Below are positions 1 to 5,398 of a stretch of DNA of 5,398 nucleotides, in pieces (positions within the stretch are counted from its first letter, which is position 1; each line of letters opens with the position of its first letter). Source of the stretch: Candidatus Dadabacteria bacterium (lineage in GTDB: Bacteria; Desulfobacterota_D; UBA1144; Nemesobacterales; UBA2774); assembly GCA_020054175.1 (NCBI GenBank), contig JAGVLR010000179.1, forward strand, positions 1 through 5,398, read 5' to 3'. The position numbers were made by a program, and so were the translations under genes. The notes beneath the pieces are model-generated. The model saw only the letters and a program-made list of their open reading frames with translations, was not told where the DNA came from and did not search any database.

Positions 1-845
1 AGCATGTAAAGGATGGAAGCCCCGAAGGCCTTCCCGTAACCGGTATTGTTAAGCGCGCTTTTGATTATCACGTATTCGAAATAGAGGCCCGATATAATGG
101 CGAAGATAGCGTAATAAATGGAGCAGTATCCAAGAAACCAGAGCGAAAGCGTTAACGGGAAAAGGGAGACGGAATAAAGGAGGATCATAACGTTGGTATA
201 TTTCGTCCCCATGGCGACCGGCATCACAGGAATACCCGCCTTTTTATAGTCGATCTTGTATTTCTGGGCGAGCGCCCAAAAATGCGGCGGCTGCCACAGC
301 ATCATGAACATGAACAGTATGACGGCGTCGGCACCAAGGGCTGGATTTACGGCAGCGTATCCGATAAGCACAGGCAACGCACCCGGAAGCCCTCCGAGTA
401 TCGTCCCGTAAGGGGAGCTCCGTTTCAGATAAAGAGTATAGAGGAGCGCATAGCTGAGTATCGCCGCTATGGTGAGAACTGCGTTTACGACGTTAAGGTA
501 ATAGAACGAAACGAAAAGTGAAACGGCTATGAAAACGAAGGCAATCGCCACTGCCGCTTTTTCCCCTATCACGGCGAGGGCATCCACGCGTTTATTGAGC
601 CTGCTCATGAGAATGTCTATGCGTCTGTCGAGAACGTTGTTGAGTATCGCCGCCCCGCCCGCGCTCAGGAGCAGCGACAGCAGCGCTTCGGCCGTGAGAG
701 AAAAGGAAGGAAAGCCCCTCGACGCCAGCACCATTCCGGCAAATCCCGTAAACGCCACGCTCAGAATTATGCCTGGCTTCGTGAGGAGAACCGTCGATAC
801 TACTATACTCGAAGGCCCCCTGTCTATGTGTTCGATCGTGCTCAT
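1..845 (-). CDS. ctaB: Heme O synthase (protoheme IX farnesyltransferase), 3' end cut by window edge
   Basis: Integral membrane prenyltransferase of the UbiA family that transfers a farnesyl group to heme b, giving heme O, the precursor of heme A for the oxidase encoded upstream. I translated 281 full codons from the ATG at 845; the family is usually about 290-300 residues, so only the extreme C-terminus is missing. The first Asp-rich motif is N69-xxx-D73-xxx-D77 followed by M80 and R82. Other family blocks are YTLYLKR (136-142), GGLPGALPVLIGY (151-163), LWQPPHFWALA (183-193) and DYKKAGIPVMPV (199-210). Several long hydrophobic segments fit a polytopic protein. The start has a GGAG six bases upstream and lies 10 bases after the ctaA stop. 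The usual RTxxRP after the first Asp motif reads RLNKRV here, and the usual Asn after KRxS is Gly147, which suggests a divergent subfamily. The identification is secure from the conserved blocks and its place next to ctaA. Confidence 0.95.
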   Translation of the reverse strand, partial: MSTIEHIDRGPSSIVVSTVLLTKPGIILSVAFTGFAGMVLASRGFPSFSLTAEALLSLLLSAGGAAILNNVLDRRIDILMSRLNKRVDALAVIGEKAAVAIAFVFIAVSLFVSFYYLNVVNAVLTIAAILSYALLYTLYLKRSSPYGTILGGLPGALPVLIGYAAVNPALGADAVILFMFMMLWQPPHFWALAQKYKIDYKKAGIPVMPVAMGTKYTNVMILLYSVSLFPLTLSLWFLGYCSIYYAIFAIISGLYFEYVIIKSALNNTGYGKAFGASILYM

Positions 846-855
846 GTTCAGCTCC

Positions 856-1725
856 CTACCCGCCGGCAGAACCGGATTGAATCCTTTTCATACCCAGGAA
901 CCATGTATACAGCAATAACGATAGTATAAGCAGTGCGACGGACAAATGAAGCGCCGCCATGGAAAAATGAAGTTTCGTATATACGATTCCAACGCCGAGA
1001 ATGATCTGGATGATTATAAGCCCGAGCGTAATGCCGAACGCCGCGCGGTAGCGCCTGAAGCCCTCGACAAGCCAGCTCGAGATGAAAAAGCCGAGCACGA
1101 TCAGCGTTATGGCATATGCGGCCAGCCTGTGTACGTAATGATTAAATACCATTCCGGAAAGCGCGGGAGGTATCCAGTACCCGAGACACTTGGGAAAATC
1201 CGGACAGGCAAGGCCCGAATCCGAATGCCTCACGTAGGCTCCCAGCACGGCCTGAAAAAAAATCAGGATGGCAAGAAAGAAGAATACGCCGTTATATCCT
1301 CCGAGATTGAATATGGGCTTCACGCTTACGCCGTCGAAGAATACTATATAGAGCGTGAGCGAGAAGATTATAATCGCGTTCGCGAAGTGAAACGTCGTTA
1401 TGTCGACCGGGATCTCCAGAAGGACTACTATACCGCCAAGGACTATCTGAAAGGCCAGCAGGAATACTATCAGGACCGGAATCAGCTTCGTCCAGCCCTT
1501 GTAGCTCCTGAATCTCCTGTACGAGAGATACACCAGAAAGATGGATGTTACACCCCCGATGATCCTGTGCGTGAACTCCATGTAGATATCCCATCTGTAC
1601 GGAGGCACTACGCTCCCGTGGCAGAGGGGCCAGTCCGGACATCCAAGCCCTGCCCCGACGCCGGAAACCAGGTTGCCCCATATTAAAAGCAGGAAAAGGA
1701 GGAAAAGAGTAATTTTACCAATCAT
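856..1725 (-). CDS. ctaA: Heme A synthase (COX15/CtaA family)
   Basis: Membrane enzyme that oxidises the C8 methyl of heme O to a formyl group, making heme A for CoxA. The 289 residues form the expected two-fold repeat of four-helix halves. Each half has a cysteine pair in an external loop (CPDWPLC, C29/C35; CPDFPKC, C174/C180) and two candidate heme-ligand histidines: H53 and H113 in the first half, H199 (in NHYVHRL) and H260 (in AALHLS) in the second. E50, three residues before H53, matches the conserved glutamate known from the Bacillus subtilis enzyme. The start is bounded: the coxD stop (1738-1740) is in the same frame only four codons upstream, so the ATG at 1725 is the earliest start. 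There is no clear Shine-Dalgarno site in those 12 bases, so translation may be coupled to coxD. TM1 is short and lacks the VRxTGSG wording common in the family, having VSGVGAGLG instead. Confidence 0.96.
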   Translation of the reverse strand: MIGKITLFLLFLLLIWGNLVSGVGAGLGCPDWPLCHGSVVPPYRWDIYMEFTHRIIGGVTSIFLVYLSYRRFRSYKGWTKLIPVLIVFLLAFQIVLGGIVVLLEIPVDITTFHFANAIIIFSLTLYIVFFDGVSVKPIFNLGGYNGVFFFLAILIFFQAVLGAYVRHSDSGLACPDFPKCLGYWIPPALSGMVFNHYVHRLAAYAITLIVLGFFISSWLVEGFRRYRAAFGITLGLIIIQIILGVGIVYTKLHFSMAALHLSVALLILSLLLYTWFLGMKRIQSGSAGG

Positions 1726-1737
1726 AAATCTATTTCG

Positions 1738-2049
1738 TCAGGGAATTACAACCCTGGTAAACGTATCCACGAACGTCATCGTGATAAGCAAAAACAGAAG
1801 GCCGAGAGGAAACAGGGCGAATACCCAGGTTATCGAATCCTCGAACTTAAGGTGCATGAAGAAAAGGGCCACGGCCGCTGCCTTGATAGAAGCGACCCCC
1901 ATTGCTATCACGACGTTCAGGGCTCCGAAATCGACGTACGACACGTAAACCGTAATGACCGTCAGCACCATAAGGACCGCCCAGACTATGAAGTATGTCT
2001 TGTAGGTCGTTATATGCTCGTGTTTGTCAGAGTGCGAATGCGATGCCAT
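1738..2049 (-). CDS. coxD: Cytochrome c oxidase subunit IV, prokaryotic type
   Basis: Small accessory membrane subunit of the heme-copper oxidase. In this family (COX4_pro, related to CyoD and CtaF) it is thought to help assembly or stability of the CuB site in subunit I. The 103 residues have three predicted membrane helices (about 18-38, 42-65 and 73-95). The family signature around the second helix and following loop is visible: K56-AAAVALFFMHLKFE. The ATG has GGAGG seven bases upstream, and the gene starts 14 bases after the coxC stop. The N-terminal tail is rich in histidine (HSHSDKHEH, residues 4-12). Several gene names are used for this subunit (coxD, ctaF, cyoD); the symbol here follows the cox series of its neighbours. 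Confidence 0.9.
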   Translation of the reverse strand: MASHSHSDKHEHITTYKTYFIVWAVLMVLTVITVYVSYVDFGALNVVIAMGVASIKAAAVALFFMHLKFEDSITWVFALFPLGLLFLLITMTFVDTFTRVVIP

Positions 2050-2063
2050 GTTTTATCCTCCGA

Positions 2064-2669
2064 TTATCCTACCAGATAAAGTAACGGGAACAGATAAATC
2101 CATATAAGGTCGACAAGGTGCCAGTAAAGACCGCCGAGCTCAATAGGCGTGTTGTACTTGGCGTTGAACTTGCCCTTGAGCGTGAGCACGAATATAACAG
2201 CCAGCAATGCGAGCCCTATGAACACGTGAATCATGTGAAGCCCGGTCATGAGGAAGTAAAGCGAGAAGAATATGCTCGTGTCCGGGTATATATGGTGCTC
2301 GAATTTTGCGCTGTACTCGAAATACTTCACGACACCGAAGATTATTCCGCATACGATAGTTATCAGTATGAATGTGGCAGCAGTCTTCTGCTTCCCCCAC
2401 TTGATAGCGGACACACCCATAGCCATCGTCAAGCTGCTGAAGATAAGGACGCAGGTGTTGATAGCGCCCATGGTTCTATTCAGCTCCAGGTGCTGCTCGA
2501 AGAACATTTCGGGGTACCTCGCGTGGAATATCGCGTAGGCCGCGAACAGCCCTCCGAAGAGCAGTATTTCAGTTCCGAGGAAGAGCCACATGCCCAGCTT
2601 CGAGGAGCTGTACTCCGTCGCCGGATCCATGTGATGACCGTGTGATTGATCTGCGCCAGCTTCTGCCAT
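2064..2669 (-). CDS. coxC: Cytochrome c oxidase subunit III, short five-helix form
   Basis: Membrane subunit III of the oxidase, which binds lipid next to subunit I and supports stable proton uptake; it carries no redox centre. At 201 residues it is the short form, with about five membrane helices (roughly 25-47, 67-88, 97-117, 134-163 and 180-200) rather than the seven of mitochondrial-type subunit III. Family marks are KLGMWLFLGTEILLFGG (24-40), VKYFEY (114-119), TGLHMIHVFIG (142-152) and the C-terminal YWHLVDLIWIYLFPLLYL (182-199). It starts seven bases after the coxA stop. Its best Shine-Dalgarno site, GGAGG, lies inside the last codons of coxA with a long 12-base spacer, which favours coupled translation. 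The N-terminal tail contains SHGHH (9-13). A downstream ATG at codon 14 has no better ribosome site, so the longer form is kept. Confidence 0.95.
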   Translation of the reverse strand: MAEAGADQSHGHHMDPATEYSSSKLGMWLFLGTEILLFGGLFAAYAIFHARYPEMFFEQHLELNRTMGAINTCVLIFSSLTMAMGVSAIKWGKQKTAATFILITIVCGIIFGVVKYFEYSAKFEHHIYPDTSIFFSLYFLMTGLHMIHVFIGLALLAVIFVLTLKGKFNAKYNTPIELGGLYWHLVDLIWIYLFPLLYLVG

Positions 2670-2676
2670 TTCTCAG

Positions 2677-4290
2677 TTAAACCTCCAGCTCCTTCTTTTT
2701 TCCATAACCGTAAGTCCAGTCGGTTACCTGCGGTATCTCTTCGAAATTCTCGTGCGGCGGAGGCGACGGCATCTGCCATTCGAGAGAAAGCGAGTTGTAC
2801 GGATTCTCGGGCGCCTTTTCGCCGCTTATCAGCCCGGATATGAGGTTGACGGCCATGATGAGTATTCCGAACGCGAGTATCCACGAGCCGTATGTCGAGA
2901 GCGCCATGAGCGATTCGAACTCGGCCGGGTAGGATGCATAACGTCTCGGCATACCCTGAATCCCGAGGAAGAACTGCGGGAAGAACGTTACGTTAAATCC
3001 GACGAAGACGAAGAACCACGCGATCTTCGCAACGGTTTCATTGAACATCTTTCCGAACCACTTCGGGTACCAGAAGTGAAGCGCCCCGAAGAAACCCATG
3101 ACCGTGCCGCCTATCATAACGTAATGCATGTGCGCTACTACGAAGTATGTATCGTGAAGGTGAATGTCGGCTGCGAGCGCACCTAGAAAAACGCCGGTGA
3201 GACCGCCTATAGTAAATAGGAATATGAAGCCGAGCGCGTACAGCATGGCGGAGTGAAGTTGAATCGAGCCCCTGTAGAGCGTCGCGGTCCAGTTGAATAC
3301 CTTTATTGCGGTCGGTATGGCTACGAGGAACGTCAGGAATGAGAAGATCATCGCCGCCGTCTCAGAGATACCGCTCGTAAACATGTGGTGCGCCCATACG
3401 AGGAAGCTTATGAACGCGATCCCGAGACTCGAATAGGCTATGGCCTTATATCCGAATATGGGCTTTCTTGAAAAGACCGGGATTATTTCCGAAATAACGC
3501 CCATCGCCGGGATGATCATAATGTAAACAGCGGGATGGGAATAGAACCAGAAGAAGTTCTGAAAGAGTATCGGGTCGCCGCCCTTTGCCGGGTCGAAGAA
3601 TCCGACGCCGAGAGTCCTTTCGGTGATGAGAAGGAGAAGGGTTATACCGACAACCGGGGTTGCGAGGAGCTGCAGCACGGCAGTTGCATAGGATGCCCAG
3701 ATAAAAAGAGGAAGCCTGTGCCACGTCATCCCGGGCGCCCTCATCTTGTGAGTCGTGACGATAAAGTTAAGACCGGTGAGAATCGACGAGAAGCCGAGAA
3801 CGAAAACGCCGAAAGTCAGGAGAACGACGTCGGTGTTGGTGGTTGCGCTGTAAGGCGTGTAGAAAGTCCATCCCGTATCGGCCGGTTTCAAAAGCGCGAA
3901 AAGGAGAATAGCCGTGCCGAGGAGGTAAATCCAGTAGCTCGCTATGTTGAGTTTCGGGAACGCGACGTCCCTCGCGCCTATCATGAGAGGAATCAAAAAG
4001 TTGCCGAAGCTCGCCGCAAGGCCGGGAACGATAAAGAAAAAGACCATTATCGAGCCGTGTAGCGTGAAGAGGACGTTGTAAGTGTGCGGATCGACGAAGT
4101 CGGATGCAGGGGTAAGGAGCTCGAATCTCATGAGAAGGGCGATGAACCCGGCTATCAGGAAGAACAGGGATATCGACACCAGATACAATATCCCTATCCG
4201 TTTATGGTCCGTGGTGAGGATCCAGGAGAGAAAGCCTTTTTTCTCCAGGAACGGAACATATACATTGTGGGCAATCGAATGATTTGCCAT
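2677..4290 (-). CDS. coxA: Cytochrome c oxidase subunit I, A2-type heme-copper oxidase
   Basis: Catalytic, proton-pumping subunit that reduces oxygen to water at the heme a3/CuB centre. The 537 residues are normal length, with about 12 membrane helices. Visible ligands: H78 (TLHGS) and H389 for low-spin heme a, H387 for heme a3 (VAHMHY), and H252, H301 and H302 for CuB, with Y256 in position for the His-Tyr crosslink. The D-channel entry Asp is D108 in the FGNFLIPLMIGARD block; K-channel residues are T327 and K330 (IPTAIKVFNW); the Mg/Mn-site HD pair is H379-D380. Helix VI reads YSHPAVY (250-256), not GHPEVY: the A2-subclass mark, in which Tyr-Ser stands in for the glutamate at the end of the D-channel. 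A strong AAGGAGG lies nine bases before the ATG, and the gap from coxB is 30 bases. The C-terminal EWQMPSPPPHENF (504-516) is also typical of the family. Confidence 0.98.
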   Translation of the reverse strand: MANHSIAHNVYVPFLEKKGFLSWILTTDHKRIGILYLVSISLFFLIAGFIALLMRFELLTPASDFVDPHTYNVLFTLHGSIMVFFFIVPGLAASFGNFLIPLMIGARDVAFPKLNIASYWIYLLGTAILLFALLKPADTGWTFYTPYSATTNTDVVLLTFGVFVLGFSSILTGLNFIVTTHKMRAPGMTWHRLPLFIWASYATAVLQLLATPVVGITLLLLITERTLGVGFFDPAKGGDPILFQNFFWFYSHPAVYIMIIPAMGVISEIIPVFSRKPIFGYKAIAYSSLGIAFISFLVWAHHMFTSGISETAAMIFSFLTFLVAIPTAIKVFNWTATLYRGSIQLHSAMLYALGFIFLFTIGGLTGVFLGALAADIHLHDTYFVVAHMHYVMIGGTVMGFFGALHFWYPKWFGKMFNETVAKIAWFFVFVGFNVTFFPQFFLGIQGMPRRYASYPAEFESLMALSTYGSWILAFGILIMAVNLISGLISGEKAPENPYNSLSLEWQMPSPPPHENFEEIPQVTDWTYGYGKKKELEV

Positions 4291-4299
4291 TTTAAATCG

Positions 4300-4306
4300 C
4301 CTCCTT
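4300..4306 (-). promoter_or_regulatory. Strong ribosome binding site of coxA
   Basis: AAGGAGG on the minus strand, nine bases before the coxA ATG. It is the longest Shine-Dalgarno match in the window and sits in the largest intergenic gap (30 bases), which fits high, independent translation of the catalytic subunit. The function is inferred from sequence and spacing alone. Confidence 0.8.
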
Positions 4307-4320
4307 GAACTGAAACCCTT

Positions 4321-5259
4321 TTATTTTAGTGTTTTGATATAGGCAATCACGGCCGTCACTTCTTCGTCACTTAGTATACCCTTAAACGACGGCATCACAG
4401 GCTGAAAACCCTTGACTATCTTGGCCTGCGGCTCCAATATGGATTCCCTTATATAATTCTCGTCCGCCTCGACTTTGGAACCGTCTGCAAGCTCCACCGT
4501 GTGTCCGAAGACACCTTTAAACGACGGCCCTACGAGAGTGGAGCCGTCGATGCTGTGACACGCGTTGCAGCCTTTTTCCTTATATATCTTTTCTCCGAGC
4601 TCAGCCGGCGGGAGCGAAGCCACAGCCTGGCCCTGGCCGCCCGGAAGACCGTGCTCCCAAATGTCGTAGGCCTCGGGGCTGAGCACGTTAACCTTGCCCA
4701 ACATGACCGAGTGGCCCGTGCCGCAATACTCCGCGCAGAATATGTCGAAAGTGCCTATCTTCGTAGGCGTGAACCAGAGCTGAACGTATCTGCCCGGGAG
4801 CACGTCCTGCTTTACCCTGAACCCGGGAATGAAAAAGCTGTGCAGGACGTCGTCGGATATCATGACCATCCTGACAGGTATGTTCTGCTCGACGTAAAGT
4901 TCGTTAAGGGTCTTTTTGCCGTTGTAATAATCGAAAGTCCAGAGCCACTGCTTGCCGGTGACCGTTATGTCCACGGCATCCGCCGGTGGATTTCTCATCT
5001 CCTTGTATACGACGAAGCCGTAAACGAAAAGAGCTATGAGGAGTATGGATGGAATGACGGTCCAGATAATTTCAAGCGGCTCGCTGCCGGTTATGTAAGG
5101 CGTTTCTTCATTATCTCTCTTTCTCCTGTACTTGACCGCGAAGATTATCAGAATCGCGGTTATGAGCAGGAAGAAGATGAGGGATAACACGGTTATTACG
5201 AAAAGCACCCCGTCTACCTTGCTCGCAAGATTAGATGCTACCTCTGGAATCCAAGTCAT
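4321..5259 (-). CDS. coxB: Cytochrome c oxidase subunit II fused to cytochrome c (caa3 type)
   Basis: Electron-entry subunit. Two N-terminal membrane helices (about 17-42 and 64-86) anchor a periplasmic cupredoxin domain (about 95-192), followed by a short linker and a C-terminal class I cytochrome c domain (about 216-312). All CuA ligands are present: H140 (LHSF), C175, E177 and C179 (CAEYC), H183 and M186. The conserved EIIWTVIP (63-70) and QWLW (104-107) blocks are also seen. The cytochrome domain has CNACH (231-235) and a likely axial Met at M289 (PVMPSF). The fusion lets the enzyme take electrons through its own heme c. The start is fixed by an in-frame stop at 5269-5271, so the ATG at 5259 is the first available. 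GGGAGG lies 14 bases upstream, an unusually long spacer. I see no lipoprotein or cleavable signal; the first helix probably acts as an uncleaved anchor. Confidence 0.97.
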   Translation of the reverse strand: MTWIPEVASNLASKVDGVLFVITVLSLIFFLLITAILIIFAVKYRRKRDNEETPYITGSEPLEIIWTVIPSILLIALFVYGFVVYKEMRNPPADAVDITVTGKQWLWTFDYYNGKKTLNELYVEQNIPVRMVMISDDVLHSFFIPGFRVKQDVLPGRYVQLWFTPTKIGTFDIFCAEYCGTGHSVMLGKVNVLSPEAYDIWEHGLPGGQGQAVASLPPAELGEKIYKEKGCNACHSIDGSTLVGPSFKGVFGHTVELADGSKVEADENYIRESILEPQAKIVKGFQPVMPSFKGILSDEEVTAVIAYIKTLK

Positions 5260-5285
5260 GTGTCTATTTTAAACCTCCCATTCTC

Positions 5286-5398
5286 CTATTCGGGTCCTTT
5301 TTTCTCTCTCCTCCAGAAATACGTAAGCACACAGCAAAGCGTCAGCAGCGTGACCACCCCTCCCGCCTTCATGACGTTCAGGGCCTTGAGCGCGTACC
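5286..5398 (-). CDS. 3' end of an unidentified gene with a C-terminal membrane anchor (possibly Sco-like)
   Basis: An open frame enters from the right edge and ends at TAG (5286-5288), 26 bases before coxB. The visible 36 residues begin YALKALNVMKAGG, run through a hydrophobic stretch of about 15 residues (VVTLLTLCCVLTYFW) and end in a charged RREKKGPE tail. This is the shape of a single C-terminal membrane helix with a short cytoplasmic basic end. Some bacterial Sco1/SenC copper chaperones carry such a C-terminal anchor and sit directly before coxB, so a Sco-like CuA assembly factor is my first guess. No catalytic or metal-binding motif lies within the window, so the name is only a suggestion. 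A membrane-anchored cytochrome or another assembly factor is equally possible. Same strand and close spacing suggest it belongs to the operon. Confidence 0.6.
   Translation of the reverse strand, partial: YALKALNVMKAGGVVTLLTLCCVLTYFWRREKKGPE

Noticed and set aside
282..918. Two plus-strand open frames (79 and 129 codons) opposite ctaB
   Set aside because: They are antisense to the heme O synthase frame, which is open from 845 to the left edge and has all major family motifs.
946..1686. Long open frame (246 codons) on the plus strand opposite ctaA
   Set aside because: It lies wholly antisense to a secure CtaA. The translation is highly charged and matches no family I know, and it exists because Leu TTA/CTA and Ser TCA codons, which would give antisense stops, are rare in the real gene.
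2480..2884. Minus-strand open frame of 134 codons across the coxA-coxC junction
   Set aside because: It overlaps both genes in a different frame, has no family resemblance, and the two real genes account for all the sequence there.
3535..4062. Open frames of 144-175 codons on the plus strand opposite coxA and coxC (also 2752-3186 and 2118-2645)
   Set aside because: All are antisense to well-identified membrane subunits and have the low-hydrophobicity, charged composition expected of reverse-complemented membrane protein genes.
4291..4320. Possible terminator or internal promoter in the coxB-coxA gap, the largest intergenic space
   Set aside because: The 30 bases show no inverted repeat followed by T's and no convincing -35/-10 pair; they mainly hold the coxA ribosome binding site.
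4501..5187. Long open frame (228 codons) on the plus strand opposite coxB
   Set aside because: Antisense shadow of a subunit II gene with every CuA and heme c ligand in place. Its composition is Arg/Glu-rich and without recognisable domains.
5269..5397. Alternative minus-strand frame for the partial gene at the right edge, ending at TAA 5269-5271
   Set aside because: Its translation is polar and Gly/Arg-rich, whereas the chosen frame gives a clear membrane helix followed by a basic tail. The choice rests on little sequence and would be settled by more flanking DNA.

Overview
The window holds one tightly packed, single-direction (minus strand) gene cluster for an aerobic terminal oxidase of the caa3 type (heme a3/CuB cytochrome c oxidase with a cytochrome c domain fused to subunit II), followed by the two genes that make its heme A. 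In transcription order (right to left) it contains: the 3' end of an unidentified gene with a C-terminal membrane anchor, coxB (subunit II plus cytochrome c), coxA (subunit I), coxC (subunit III), coxD (small subunit IV), ctaA (heme A synthase) and ctaB (heme O synthase, cut by the left edge). Gaps between genes are only 7 to 30 bases. All are consistent with one operon whose promoter and terminator both lie outside the window. There is no gene-free stretch over 300 bases, and I see no RNA gene, mobile element, repeat array or CRISPR.

The genes work together. CtaB farnesylates heme b to heme O, and CtaA oxidises heme O to heme A. CoxA binds two heme A groups and CuB and reduces oxygen. CoxB receives electrons through its own heme c and passes them to the CuA centre. 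CoxC and CoxD are accessory membrane subunits. All ligands for heme a, heme a3, CuB, CuA and heme c can be seen in the sequence, so the enzyme looks intact. CoxA carries the Tyr-Ser signature of the A2 subclass of heme-copper oxidases in place of the usual proton-channel glutamate.

The organism is an aerobically respiring bacterium. Base composition is roughly balanced, ATA is a favoured isoleucine codon (6 of the first 10 Ile codons in ctaB), and Shine-Dalgarno sites are mostly GGAGG-like. The short five-helix CoxC, the A2-type CoxA and the caa3 fusion fit several phyla (for example deltaproteobacterial-type lineages or other deep-branching Gram-negatives). I cannot place it more closely from the sequence alone.

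I did not find a previously undescribed system here. This is an ordinary respiratory operon with some features worth a second look: the A2 signature, a divergent CtaB motif, His-rich N-termini on two small subunits, and the unidentified upstream gene.
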